64,000 bases of DNA, from contig NC_059289.1 of the NCBI RefSeq assembly GCF_017591435.1, forward strand, positions 20,486,610 to 20,550,609, in the 5' to 3' direction. The notes beneath the pieces were generated by a model. That model had not been told where the DNA came from, made no database searches, and saw nothing but the letters and a program-made list of their open reading frames with translations. This DNA comes from Portunus trituberculatus. Its lineage: Eukaryota > Arthropoda > Malacostraca > Decapoda > Portunidae. Of this stretch, positions 24,807-36,099 are shown in pieces. Both the position numbers and the translations under genes were made by a program. How positions within the stretch are numbered: the stretch's first letter is position 1; each line of letters starts with the position of its first letter.

Positions 24807-24869
24807 AGCCCAGGCCCTTTAAAACTACAACTAGGTAAATACAACTAAGTAAATACACACAAATAAAAA

Positions 24870-25730
24870 AAAAGTGCAGGCAGTTCAACTTGGACTTTAG
24901 GGGGGCGGTGCAGTATTTATTTATTTAATTTTCAGGGGATTACAAATTTTGGGATTACTATTGTCTATGAATCCTACAGACCCTAAATAACCAGATGACG
25001 TACTTTATTTTAGGATAATTAAATACCCTTCCTTCCCACGAGGAAGCCATTTCTAAATGTCTTGTGCGGTTGTGTCACAGCATGACTCAAGCCCTACAGA
25101 GTATGTGGCCAGGCATCAAGAGAGAGGTGCATCATTTAGCTCTCTACTTTTTCAGAAATAAAGTTATTTGAGGCATAAATTGACAAGAATTTGAATCAGA
25201 AACTTTATGAAGAAAAGATAACAAGAAGCAAACATATTGCAAGACAGCTGTGGCTGACAGCTGGACCTTGAATCTTCGCCTCCCCTCCATCATGAGTGTT
25301 ATCTTCCTCTCCAAGACCATTGTCTCACACCAAACCTCACTGCTACACTTCTTCACCCTCTCTCTATATCATAAGACTGCTATGATCTTTTCAAGCTCTG
25401 TTTTTTCTCTCTACCTTCATCATGACAACTATACATCAAATAACTCTCACAGTAACACTACTACAAAAGACATTTTGAGACACGTATAAAGCTGGAGTAG
25501 ACGAGTAATAATTACTTCATAGTATTGTTATCTCACACTAATAACAACTCAAAGAGTGTCTAGTTCACTCATAAATTAGCAGATTGCTGTAACACTACTG
25601 ATGGCTCCATCCAAACCCTCATGTATGAGTAAACAATATTTTCTAAAGCGGGCATCTGATGCATTTTCATCCTATTATGCTCCAGGATGTCACCATTGTA
25701 TACACAAACATGTGTGAAAATTTCATGTCA
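24870..25730. repeat. Repeat R, copy 2
   Basis: It follows the tail of LINE copy 6 after an A-rich bridge. Landmarks shared with copy 1 are TTGGGATTACTATTGT, CAGACCCTAAATAACCAG, AGCATGACTCAAGCCCTAC, CTCTCTATATCATAAGACTG and TATTATGCTCCAGGATGTC. There is no TAE-1 insert here, so it shows the empty site. The left end is not defined. Confidence 0.65.
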
Positions 25731-26088
25731 ATCAGATGAATACAAAGAGCAAAACAAGGACAAAATTATGAAAAATCTTTTGGAGCGAATATCTTGAAAA
25801 GTGGTTTTTCAAACTTCAAAAATCTTCACAAAATTGGTATAAACTCTGATAGACTTTTCTTTGTGTCACTTTAAACTACAATTACAATGCATTTTTTTGT
25901 TAGAATTAGATTTTTTATAATGTCAATAGGAAACAAGATAGAAGAAAGTGAAAAAAAACATTTTTGAAAAAAAAAAAAAAAAAAAAAAAAAAAAACGGGC
26001 AGAATGTTCAACTCACACATTAGTCCTTGGGTTGGTCTGTCTGACTTATCGCAAAATCCAAGTTATCGTGGTCCGATTTATTGAGGTT

Positions 26089-26091
<3 letters not shown>
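25731..26091. other. AT-rich sequence without recognised gene
   Basis: It contains an A homopolymer of about 30 bases (25966-25995) and no convincing frame. TTATCGTGGTCCGATTTATTGAGG near 26060-26085 may be a decayed TAE-5 end. Confidence 0.4.

Positions 26092-26160
<69 letters not shown>
26092..26160. repeat. (TA)n microsatellite
   Basis: A pure TA tract within a decayed TAE-5 copy. Confidence 0.97.
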
Positions 26161-26165
<5 letters not shown>

Positions 26166-26720
26166 ATAGTTAATAGGGGAGATGTGGGATGTGGTCCAAA
26201 AAAATTTGTACAAAATACTCTATTTATTTGGATAAATTAACATGTTTTTATTATTTACCATTCTAAATACTAGAAGTGTATTTAAAGTAAAGGGAAAAGC
26301 AAGAAATAATAAGAGAAAGCAAAAAATAATAAGGAAAACAATAAAACAAAGAATACGTAAACACAACACTCACTGCGTCACTGCCTTCACCACTCACACC
26401 ACAATCAGTCACCATCTTTCTCTGAGCTTTTCCACTTTATCAAAAATCCACTGATCAAAAATAACCCCACAGTATAAAAGTAAACAGTAGTAAAAAAATA
26501 AACGCAGGACACCAATGTCTTCACCCCTCACAAGCACTCGCCGTTGCTGTCCACTCTCTGGCACGCAGTTTGAAATTGCATCTGGCGCTCAGTTTGAAAA
26601 TGCGGTTGGGCCAAATCGTGTATAATCAAACCAATCGTGCAAATTAAATTAATTATAATATTTTTTCGGTCACGTATTAACAAAAACATGTAAATTAAAC
26701 ACACGTAAATCAAGAGTTAC

Positions 26721-26723
<3 letters not shown>
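26161..26723. mobile_element. TAE-5 copy 1 (partial)
   Basis: It shares the block AACAATAGTTAATAGGGGAG, GATGTGGGATGTGGTCC and CTGAGCTTTTCCACTTTATC with copies at 29340-29650 and 62662-62890. The right end is TAAATCAAGAGTTACCTG then TA, the TIR of this family. The left end is obscured by the (TA)n tract. No transposase is visible. Confidence 0.7.

Positions 26724-26799
<76 letters not shown>
26724..26799. repeat. (TA)n microsatellite
   Basis: A TA tract directly at the right TIR end of TAE-5 copy 1. Confidence 0.97.
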
Positions 26800-26805
<6 letters not shown>

Positions 26806-27575
26806 GTGGTGGCTCGCATTGATGGACAATTCGGGGGTGAGGGGTTTTCCATTACCACGAGTCCATTACTGAGAGTGGTTTGTCTGTGAGATCCTTAAAC
26901 ACACTCTCTTCCCTTTTTTTCAGTAGTTTATTCTTTTTAAATAATCTTTAAAAATATTTTCATAATTTAATTTATCTTATTCTACACTCAATGTTGAAAT
27001 AAAAGTTCATAATTATTTAAGAAGTGCACAGTAATAAAAATGGATTAAAAATATAGCTTTCCATTTGGTGTATAGGCTGATTCCCATGTGCAGTCCAGTG
27101 GCATCTTTAACAGGCATTTAATGACTGCTAGAAGGACATTGCTGAAGTGACAAAGAAGGGGAAGAAGACAAGGGATTGTTAAAGTCAGAGTAGATTACCT
27201 CCACACTATTGCCACTTCCCAATATATCATGGGCTTGACTTCTTTCTCTAACATTGCTCCACTTCTTTGCCCTGTTTCTCTATCTTTCTTTCTCTCCATC
27301 TGTTTTCTAGGTAAATTGGTGTATTTAAAAAATTACTTCTAAAATCCTTCCAACTTTTGTTCCATATTGGTGTTGAGGTAAAAATTAAGATTTCTTCTCT
27401 ATAGAAAAGTGTTCCCCTACCCTAAACATGACATTTTAGCTGGGAAGTGCTACACTGCCGAGTGCAATACCTCACAGGCCCACACCTTATGCAGTCTTGC
27501 TATACATTATTGTCCAGCTGCAAACTCACCCTCACAGTCAATCTGAGACTGTTATCTCCAATGCAAAAGTGCTTC

Positions 27576-27578
<3 letters not shown>
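26800..27578. other. Sequence without recognised gene or repeat
   Basis: AT-rich DNA with only short frames. I see no TIR, LINE motif or splice-flanked frame in it. Confidence 0.4.
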
Positions 27579-27647
<69 letters not shown>

Positions 27648-27648
27648 A
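27579..27648. repeat. (AG)n microsatellite
   Basis: A pure AG run that produces spurious Arg-Glu repeat frames. Confidence 0.98.
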
Positions 27649-28010
27649 TATTCAGACATTGGTTTGTTTTATTTACATCGCTAATCTTTCGCCACTGCTA
27701 AGCTGATAAAACACTTTGTTCATTATGTCACTTACAAGAAGAAAAGCTAGTCCACTTCACACTAAATTACCCTCAGTCAAAAGTAAAAAGAAATGAAATT
27801 GTAGACCTCTAAAGACTGGTATATGAGGACAAAAATTAAGTGACTGGAGAGTTTAGTTTGCATTTGTCTGCTGTTTGCACATTTGCCACCTGCGGTGCTG
27901 TCTGTCTGTCTATCTGTATCTCTCTTTCTCAGTGTGGAAGTTTCATTATCATCGCTTGCCCAACAACCTTCAAACAGAAAGGTCTATCTAGCAATCCACA
28001 CCACCAGGTC
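27649..28010. other. Sequence without recognised gene
   Basis: It lies between the (AG)n and (TC)n tracts. Short frames only. Confidence 0.4.
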
Positions 28011-28033
28011 TATCTCTCTCTCTCTCTCTCTCC

Positions 28034-28109
<76 letters not shown>
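28011..28109. repeat. (TC)n microsatellite
   Basis: A TC run with a few TCCC and TTTC interruptions, the opposite face of the (AG)n tract 360 bases upstream. Confidence 0.97.
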
Positions 28110-28371
28110 ATGTATGGCAGGGTCATTATTCTCACTTTCCCACAACAATTAACCAAAAATGCATAACTAGAGGTTGACATTGGCAGGCCACGGGTCTATC
28201 CAGTTAGGGACCACAAATCACCATGAGTGTCACTCTGGTGATCCCCACAAGCAAGTTGTCGCCACTCTCCACCTAATTACAAGTTTTGTAAATCGTAGAC
28301 AAAAATATGAGTTACAATTGTATAATTGTATCTAGCATACCTTTATTGGCTTGTTTACTATGTCATATATG
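28110..28371. other. Sequence without recognised gene
   Basis: Nothing recognised before the left TIR of TAE-5 copy 2. Confidence 0.4.
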
Positions 28372-28431
28372 TACAGGTAACTCTCGATTTATGCGATAGA
28401 TGCATTCCAAGAGGCATCGCATACAGGCAAA

Positions 28432-29304
28432 CAGGCAACCCCCGCTTAACGAAGGTTGACACAACACAATTTCGCTACAACGAAGGTTTCATTTTACTAC
28501 TATCCAGGTAATTTTTTCCAAGTTTGAAAGCACTGCCGTATCACGCAAGCCGACAGGCTTTTGAATACACCAGCGCCTCTCTTGGACAACACGTGCACCA
28601 CTCACTCTCCCTAGTTCAAAACAATAACAGTGTCAGCAGCAGCTCGTCTTTCCTCGCTCAACTTACCACCAAAACGCCCTGCAATGTCGCCTAGCATTGC
28701 TAAGACCAGGAAGTCTCTTACTCTCGAAGTGAAGCTGGATATTATTCACAGACACGAGAGAGGCGAGAAAACTAATAGCATTGCTCGCCACCATCTTGAC
28801 TCCATCTACTGTCTCTACTATTTTCATGTCAGCAGACTCTATTAAGAAGGCTGGTGAGACCGTATCTTCCTTGCAAGCTAAAAGAACCACCTGAACTTGT
28901 GACTCTACAATGGATAAAATGGAAAGCCTTGTGGAAATGTGGTACATAAGTTTTGTAAGTGATACAATGATGCACCCTTTGTTTACATTCCACAGGTTGC
29001 CAGTTAGTGTCTTTCCCATTTCACTCTCCCTCCCTTCATAAATTTAAGATCAACATTATAAAATTACGTACATACATACATTAGTGTACATTATAATGAC
29101 ATATTAAACTGCTTAAATGTTTAACTTCATAATTTTTACTTTCATTAAACCTTTCACTGTAATATGATGCACTCTCGCTTTGTTTACTCTCAATGGAAGT
29201 TGAAGTCAGGGGTTAAACTTGTTATAACCGATTCGCTTAACGAAGTTTCACTTAACGAAGAGTTTTTAGGAACGTAACCCTCTTTGTTAAGTGGCGGTTG
29301 CCTG
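28432..29304 (+). mobile_element. TAE-1 copy E
   Basis: It starts CAGGCAACCCCCGCTTAAC and ends GTGGCGGTTGCCTG. The plus strand has an HTH frame from 28684 (MSPSIAKTRKSLTLEVKLDI, IIHRHERGEKTNSIARHH) that breaks after the HTH. It is nested 58 bases inside the left end of TAE-5 copy 2. The left TA duplication is not preserved. Confidence 0.82.
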
Positions 29305-29773
29305 TATATCAAAATTCGCGTAAAACAAACATGTAATTATCATAAGAAACAATAGATAATAGGGAGGATGTGGGATGTGGTGCAAAAAAATTTGTACAAA
29401 ATACTCTATTCATTTGGCTAAATTAACATGTTTTTATTATTTACTATTCTAAGTACTAGAAGTGTATTTAAAGTAAAGAGAAAAGTAAGAAATAATAAGA
29501 GAAAGCAAAAAATAATAAGAGGAAACAACAAAACAAAGAATACGTAAACAAAACACTCATTGCGTCACTGCCTTCACCACTCACACCACAATCAGTCACC
29601 ATCTTCCTCTGAGCTTTACCACTTTATAAAAAATCCACTTAACAAAAAAAAAAAACCCACATGCAAAAGAGGATGAAGGACATTTTGGGGCCATCATAGT
29701 GAATTATAGGCAGTTTGAAGAGATTCCGTCTTTACTCAGTGCTGGCAGACTGCAAATGAGGCACGAGAAGAGC

Positions 29774-30690
29774 GGGAGCTGGATCCAAGAAACTTTAACA
29801 TCAGAGCAACCTCCTGCCGCGAAATGGCATCCAGGAACGCTTGGAGGGATGGTAACGAGGTTGCTCTCAGGTTGCTGGGAACACCACCTCTCTAGGTGGT
29901 GTTACCGTCTTATATATGCATTTATGTTAACAAAAGATTTCTATTAGCTTCTTACAAACCTTGCCCACAAGAAAGGATTGTTTTGTAATACATAGAGTGA
30001 AATCTTAACATGGAATACCAAAAAATAAAGCAGAGAAGAGATCGGCCACAGACGAGGCAGAGACTCGCAGTGACTCGGCCGCTTCTTCTTCTTCTTGTGA
30101 CCCTTTTAGCTTGCATGTTGCTTTCACCACAATATTTATGTTTCCACTCCTCTATTGCCTGCTATAATGGATATCATATCTTAGTATTCATATATGCTCA
30201 TGCCATGACGATAACCTTGACTCCATGGCACTGAGTGATAGTGAATTACTAGTGAAATACTGTGGTATTCATATACACTCCATTATAGCAGGCAATAGAG
30301 GAGTGGAAACATAAATATCGTGGTGAAAGCAACACGCAAGCTAAAAGGGTCACAAGAAGAAGAAGAAGTGGCCGAGTCACAGCGAGTCTCCGCCTCGTCT
30401 GTGGCTGATCTCATCTCTGCTTTATTTTTTGGTATTCCATTCAAGATTTCACTTTATGCATTACAAAACAATCCTTTCTTGGGGGCAAGGTTTGTAAAAA
30501 GCTAATAGAAATGTTGTTTTGTGAACATAAATGCATATATAAGACAGTAACACCACCTCAAGAGGTGGTGTCCCCAGCAACCTGAAAGCAACCTGATACC
30601 AACCTTGTTACCGTCCCTCCAAGCAATCATGGATGCCATTTTGCGGCAAAGGAGTTGCCCTGACGTTGTTAGTTTCTTGGATACAGCTCC
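29774..30690. repeat. Foldback element: about 0.4-kb inverted arms with a 107-base loop
   Basis: The left arm (29774-30171) and right arm (30279-30690) are inverse copies. Paired landmarks are GGGAGCTGGATCCAAGAAAC with GTTTCTTGGATACAGCTCC, and CACCACCTCTCTAGGTGGTG with CACCACCTCAAGAGGTGGTG. Near the loop, GCCTGCTATAATGGA pairs with TCCATTATAGCAGGC. Compared with TAE-5 copy 3 (AGAAGAGTGGAGTTCCCACC), foreign DNA runs from about 29781 to 30850, flanked by GGAGCT on both sides. The last roughly 160 bases lie outside the arms. The arms contain small hairpins of their own. The frames in them are not credible genes. Confidence 0.8.
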
Positions 30691-31052
30691 TGGCAGCCAA
30701 TGAGCACTTTTAGGCAGGCTACCAACCTCCACCCGCCAACAGCAATGAATCTTTGTGAATGCTATTTTACGAAGGTTGGTATGTGAGCAGGTGGTTGCTA
30801 TGGAGGTTGTTACCAACACAGAATACAACCTGCTTCTTGGATCTGGCCCCGGAGCTCCCACCTATCATCCAGCAGCGGAACTCTCTGGCGTGCTGTTTAA
30901 AATTGTGTCTGGTGCTCAGTTTGAAAATGTGGTCGGGCCAAATCGTGTATAAGCAAACTGATCGCGCAAATTAAATTAATTATAATACTTTTTTGGTCGT
31001 GTTATAACAAAAACACGTAAATCAAGCATGCATAAATCGAGAATTACCTGTA

Positions 31053-31230
31053 TTTGTCTGTGCAGCCACTCAGGAAGTATGAATTTGTGAAGGAAAGAAT
31101 GAAAGCTGCCACAACAATCAGAAAAACAATTGGTTAGGTAAGGTTAGTGCAGTCCATAACTAACCAAATTCTGTTACTGCAAAGTCCGTTATCACAAGGT
31201 ACCACTATGTAAACACACACACACACACAC
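31053..31230. other. Short sequence, possible decayed TIR element
   Basis: TGCAAAGTCCGTTATCACAA and ACTATGTAAACACACACACA resemble degraded ends of TA elements. No pair was found. Confidence 0.25.
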
Positions 31231-31233
31231 ATA

Positions 31234-31310
<77 letters not shown>
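31231..31310. repeat. (TA)n microsatellite, target of the LTR element
   Basis: A TA tract ends where the left LTR begins (TGTTACG). The tract resumes directly at the other LTR end (41648), so the LTR element inserted inside one (TA)n array. Confidence 0.95.
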
Positions 31311-31314
<4 letters not shown>

Positions 31315-32494
31315 ACGTACGCCACACGGCTGCGGTTAACTGCTACAGCTCACTAGAGTGTTATTCTGGCAAAATCTCCAACTTCGTTACGGTCAGTACA
31401 GTGGGGAATATAAAACACTCCACAGAGGCCCCACTACTATAACTCACAGCCGCCATAACCCTCAGGTTCTTTCAAGGTCGCTAACAGTGTATAATTTTCC
31501 CCACTGTAAGGGAATCTCCTTAGCAACTTCTTCTCCTCCTGTACCCAACCAAGTAGAATTTATAAATGGTAGATGTTATGTGTAACAGGGCGAGGCCTTA
31601 ATACCCCCTAGAGAAACCGCCCACAAGGACAATTCCACACACTTCTCTATGAAGTATTAATGCCTCTCCGCACGCCTTGTCCACAGACTGTGATAACTCA
31701 CAGACCGGAACAACATGCGCGGTATATTACTATACTATCTTACTACAAGTGCTTCCTAACACCTGTCAGACTGACACCCCTAGCCTACGACTACTCCAAT
31801 ATATGAGGTGTACAGCACATCCGGTGGTGTACACACAAACCCAGACACCACCTATGGGTGACAACCGCTATACACGGAGTCCAGATACTCGTCACAGACA
31901 AGTCTGTCGGACGACAACTATGCACCACTGGCCGACATGAAGCCTCTCAGCATTCAATAGTGTGCGTGGCTACTACCACTACAATACAGTATACTACTGA
32001 TACTACACAAAAGATGATGGGGGCACACAGCCGCCCACCAAACCCCACTGGTGACCACGGCCACCAACAAAACAAACAGGACGAGACAAAGCGTGTCTCT
32101 CCTCCGCGCCGCCACCCCACGAGTGGACGAACGCACGAAAAATGCAGCCCCAACCGGCCACACTTTCTCAGAACAAGCCCGTTGTTCTACACAGCCACGG
32201 TCTACCGAGTAACAAGCCAGCTACTCAAGGGAGGGCACAACTCCCAGACCAATGACCAGCGAGTACTTCGAAAGACCAGCCAACACGCGTCTCTCCCACT
32301 GTACCAGACCACGAGAGTGGTGTCTATCTCCGCTGAAGGCTAACTCGGTACTGAGGCAATCGCCAGACGAGAAACAGGGAGAGGGAGGCAGGTTGTCTGC
32401 TCAACAGAACTGCCCGAGGGGCCCGCGCTGGGTGGCCATAGGCTACGCATAAAATATAATTAAATGAAGCAGAAATAATGTGGTGCCCCTCACA
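31311..32494 (-). repeat. 3' LTR of the LTR retrotransposon
   Basis: It runs TGTTACGTACG...CCCCTCACA, 1184 bases. It differs from the other LTR by scattered substitutions and small indels, for example an extra GTCGCTAAC-containing block near 31477 and AAACCCAGACACC near 31840. Frames over 31858-32343 repeat in the other LTR and are not genes. It is 3' with respect to the minus-strand genes. Confidence 0.95.
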
Positions 32495-32568
32495 CGTCCT
32501 ACCTTAAAAGAAAAAATTTTGGAAGCAAAACATTTACAAAAACTTTTTTTTAAAGGGCATGGAACTCA

Positions 32569-33522
32569 TTAAAGGGAATGGGCCCAGGACAGACAATCGG
32601 CCACAATGTTGTCTGCTCCTTTTATAGGTCTGACAATGATATTGTACTCCTGGAGTGGAAGACTCCAGCAAGTTACACGCTGATTTTTAAATTTAAACAT
32701 TTCTAAGAACTGAAGCGAACTATGATCTGAATAGATGACTACTTAGGGCCCATATGCGGGGATGTAAATTTCAAAATGCTGCAAGGCTAGCAAAATGGCA
32801 AGCAGCTCTTGCTCAATGACTGAATAGTTCTTCTGGGCGGGAGTAAACTTTTTCGAAAAATAACACACAGGGTGGTTAACACCCTGGTCATCAGGCTGCA
32901 ATAAAACTGCGCCTACTCCCACCTGACTGGCATCTACTGCGAGAGCAAAACTTTTTCTGAAGTTAGGGGCCTGGGGCACTGGCATCTCGCATAATACGGT
33001 CTTAACTCGGTGGAAGGCGCTCTCACAGTCTTCACTCCAGGCCCACTTCTTACCCTTCTGCAAGAGATCTGTAAGAGGTGCCAGGAGGGTCGAATACCCT
33101 GGTACAAAACGACGGTAGTAACCTACCACTCCTAAGAATCTCTGCAAGGCACGGCGACAGGTCGGTGCGGGGAACCGCCTGATCGCTTCTACTTTGGCTT
33201 CAGGAGGAGTGATGTAGCCATGGCCCACTCGGTAACCCAGGTATTGCACCCGAGCTTGTACAAATTCACACTTCTCCAAGTTGACAACTAATCCCGCTTC
33301 CTGGACTCGTGCAAAGAGGGCTTCTACATTAATCAGATGCTCAGCCCATGTTGTGTCATAGATGACCACATCATCAATGTATACTACACAGTAAGTCAGA
33401 CCATCAGTAACTCGGTCCATGAGACGCTGAAATGTGGCTGGGGCATTTCGCAGCCCATAAGGCATCATTTGGCACTGATAGACAGTGCCGTTGGCCACAA
33501 AACTCGCTATCTCCTTAGCCCG
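32569..33522 (-). pseudogene. pol: LTR element pol, second half: RT catalytic part and RNase H
   Basis: It is in the same frame as the integrase-RT piece, separated from it by one TAG at 33523-33525. RT motifs are YGLRNAPATFQRLMD and YIDDVVIY (motif C intact), then LEKCEFVQARVQYLGY, FLGVVGYYRRFVPGYS and APLTDLLQKGKKWAWS. The RNase H part has LAVDASQVGVGAVLLQ (first Asp), YSVIEQELLAI (Glu), YSDHSSLQFL (Asp) and ADNIVADCLS (last Asp). A TAA at 32743-32745 splits the RNase H between YIPAYGP and VVIYSDH. The frame ends at 32569, 75 bases before the LTR. Confidence 0.92.
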
Positions 33523-35253
33523 CTACATCAATGAGACCTGCCAGTACCCCTTGACAAGGTACACTTTGGTGATAAGAGTAGCTGACCCGATTCGGTCCAC
33601 AGAGTCATCTACACGGGGCAAGGGATAAGTGTCTACTTTTGTTAGAGCATTCACCCGCCTGAAGTCAATACAAAACCTGACCTTGCCATCAGGCTTAGGC
33701 TGCATGGTGACTGGGGAACTCCATTGACTGTAAGTCCGAGTAATGAGCCCATGCTCAAGTATGTACTCCAACTCCTTCTCCACCAGTGCTTGCTTCATAG
33801 GATTTACTCGGTAGGGGGGCAGTTTGACAGGCTCTGCATCCCCAACATCAATATTGTGTTCTATCAACTGTGTCCTGCCCGAGACACTGCTAAACACAGA
33901 GGAGTACTTCCTCAGCCGCCGAAGCAACTCATCTTGCTGATCCCCTAAGTGTTCAACCTTTTCCCTCAAGAGATGGAGGCTATTCCGTTCCCACTGCCCT
34001 GTAGGAACAACAGGTTCAGGCCCAATAACTTCTGGAGCCTCTCCCTCCCGGCAGAAAAATAAAACTGAAGATGCCTCTTGCACGGCAGAACTAAAAGAGC
34101 CCTTCTGGCTAGTAGAACGAAAATAGGGCTTCAGCATGTTAAGGTGACACAGCTGAGCCCTCTTGTGCCAGTCAGGAGTGACCAGCAGGTAGTCAAGGTC
34201 ACCCACCTTCTTCTCTATAACATAGGGGCCACTATAGCGGGCAGCAAGCGGCTGGCCTTGAAGTGGTAACAGCAGAAGCACTTCATCTCCAGGGGCAAAA
34301 CTCCGATACTCGGCCCTTCGGTCATAATAACCCTTCATACTCTGCTGGGCCTTACACAGGTGGGACTGCGCCACCTCTAATGCCTTGGCTAATCTCTCTC
34401 GATTGCTCATGAGGCTCTTAAGCAGTGAGACAGGGCGCTCAGGCGACGGCTGACACCAAGCCTCCCGAACAACGTCAAGCGGTCTACGCACTCGGTGTCC
34501 AAACACTAGCTGATTGGGTGAGAAACCCAAGGACTCAGTGGGCGCTTCTCTCACCGCAAATAAGACAAAGGGGGCACCCTCGTCCCAATCCTTATCTCTC
34601 TCCATGCAGAAACTCTTGAGCATGGTCTTGAGAGTTTGATGATGTCTCTCCAGGGCTCCCTGAGACTGTGGATGATAAGCACTGGACACAATATGCTTGA
34701 TCCCCCACGCAGTCATCGTATCCTTAAACAACTTTGAAGTAAAGTTGGTCCCCTGATCAGACTGCAGCTCTGCTGGCAATCCAAAGTGTGTAAAGAAGGT
34801 TAACAAAGCCTTCATCACCACCTTAGAGTGAGTGCTTCTCAGGGGAATTGCTTCAGGGTACTGCGTGGTAACATCCATTATGGTCAACAAATACTTGTGA
34901 CCAGCCCTGGTAGTAGGCAGAGGACCTACTATATCAATCAAAACCCTCATGAAGGGAGGATCAACAGCAGAGATGAGGTGGAGTGGTGCCACAGGGGGTG
35001 TCTGATTAGGCTTGCCCACCACTTGACAAGTGTGGCAGCACTTAAGAATCGTGGCTACTTCTCCAGACATGCTGGGCCACCAAAAATTGCGGCGCAGGCG
35101 AGCGACGGTCTTTCGGATGCTCAGGTGTCCAGCCATGGGCCCCTCATGTGCCAACAGCACAAGTGCCTCACGCAGCTTCTGCGGCATGACTACTTGCAAT
35201 AACTCACCACCGTCACTCTCCTGCCATCTACGACACAACACCCCTTGATGCAA
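33523..35253 (-). pseudogene. pol: LTR element pol, first half: integrase fused upstream of RT
   Basis: This 576-aa frame starts with the HHCC zinc module (H36, H43, C73, C76) and continues with the integrase core. Its DD35E triad is D107 (RVLIDIVGP), D166 (LQSDQGTNF) and E202 (GALERHHQT), with 35 residues between the last two. A C-terminal integrase part follows (YDRRAEYRSFAPGDEVLLLL, LAARYSGPYVIEKK). After a linker RT begins near residue 470: KLPPYRVNPMKQALVEKE, YSQWSSPVTMQPKPDGKVRF, CIDFRRVNALT. Motif A reads ITKVYLVKGYWQ, so Tyr stands where the catalytic Asp belongs. It ends at TAG 33523-33525. No domain boundary shows a break, so integrase before RT is the native order. Confidence 0.93.
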
Positions 35254-36095
35254 GAGCTCCCTCCAGAGTGCTCTGCAGAGTGAGGATAACCATCAAACAA
35301 CTCAGCTACACCCAACACTCCGTCCTCACTCTCAGCAACAACTCCCAAAGCCGAGTCCGGTGCATTAACAAGTGACTCCACGCCGTCACCGTCAGCCTCT
35401 ACACCTGAACTCAATGGTGAGCCCAATGCTGGCTTCACCACATCAGCACTGCTACTCCCATCTGGAGTTGATCCCACCTGGCTGCTAGCAACCTCCTGGG
35501 TAGTAACAAGCTCTCTCTCTCAGCCCGGCAGCCCTGAGAATGGGTAACAACATTTACAGAGTCTTGCACCCCTGGCATAGACTCTTCAGCTACCTCATCC
35601 TCATCAGAGATTGGGCTCCATACACGACCACCAGCCAAATCATTCCCAAGCAGGAAGTCCACTCCTGCGACTGGCAGTTCGTCTGCCACTGCTACCTGAG
35701 CCATAGCAGTGACAAGAGGACATGACAGCGTCACCTCAGCCATCACGAACTCCTCCACAGTGTTAAGTCCATGACACAACACTGCCTTGCTAGATGTCAC
35801 CTTCTTCCCAGTGACATTTCGGCACACTGACTACTGTGCTCCCCTATCACGCAGTAAGGTGACGGGATACTTTGTGCCATCAATCTCAACCGTGCCTCCA
35901 CACAGGAAAGGACGGCACCAGTCAAGCTCACTATCCTTAGGTGCGGCGTGGCAACAGGGGGAGGGACAGGTGGGCCAACCTGCTCTCCCTCCTCCAAACA
36001 CAACTCAGGCACATGCCGTGCCTTCTCACTTCTAAAGCCTGAAGGAGCAGTCAACTCATCACCACGAACTGTGTCAGGCCACACCAACAAGGCAA
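35254..36095 (-). pseudogene. LTR element protease region, frameshifted
   Basis: The minus strand carries a retropepsin-like start, YPVTLLRDRGAQ (about 35870-35835), where the active site is normally D-T/S-G. Thr is Arg here, and a stop follows two codons later. Downstream the frame 35827-35435 has LLGNDLAGGRVW, the usual second half of gypsy proteases. An acidic linker continues in a second frame (35477-35190, GVEADGDGVESLV). A third frame then enters integrase near 35255. At least two frameshifts plus the active-site change make it inactive. Confidence 0.7.
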
Positions 36096-36099
36096 CTGG

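Larger units (their letters stand above)
19983..24860 (+). mobile_element. LINE copy 6, full length, carrying a TIR element in ORF1
   Basis: It begins after the TAAATACACACAC tail of copy 5 with the same leader as copy 2 (CACGGTCGAGGAAGGACGC, GAGAATCAGCTGATCTTC). ORF1 starts at 20122. An 827-bp TA-flanked element interrupts ORF1 at 20884-21710. ORF2 runs from about 21900 to 24806 in pieces. The tail holds two AACTAGGTAAATACAACTAA-like units and ends near 24860. Confidence 0.88.
28374..31050. mobile_element. TAE-5 copy 2, holding a TAE-1 copy and a foldback element
   Basis: The left end CAGGTAACTCTCGATTTATG follows a TA at 28372-28373. The right end ATAAATCGAGAATTACCTG stops at 31050, followed by TA. 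Inside are TAE-1 copy E (28432-29304) close to the left end and a large hairpin (29774-30690). Unique TAE-5 sequence flanks these and matches copies 1 and 3, for example GCAGACTGCAAATGAGGCA and TGAAAATGTGGTCGGGCC. No transposase is visible. Confidence 0.75.

Noticed and set aside
25948..26169. Frames of Ile-Tyr, Arg-Glu, Leu-Ser, Thr-His or Val-Cys repeats here and at many other (TA)n, (AG)n, (CT)n and (AC)n tracts
   Set aside because: They are translations of microsatellites.
31858..32343. 161-aa frame, repeated at 40966-41412
   Set aside because: Both lie inside the LTRs and are on the opposite strand to the element's genes.
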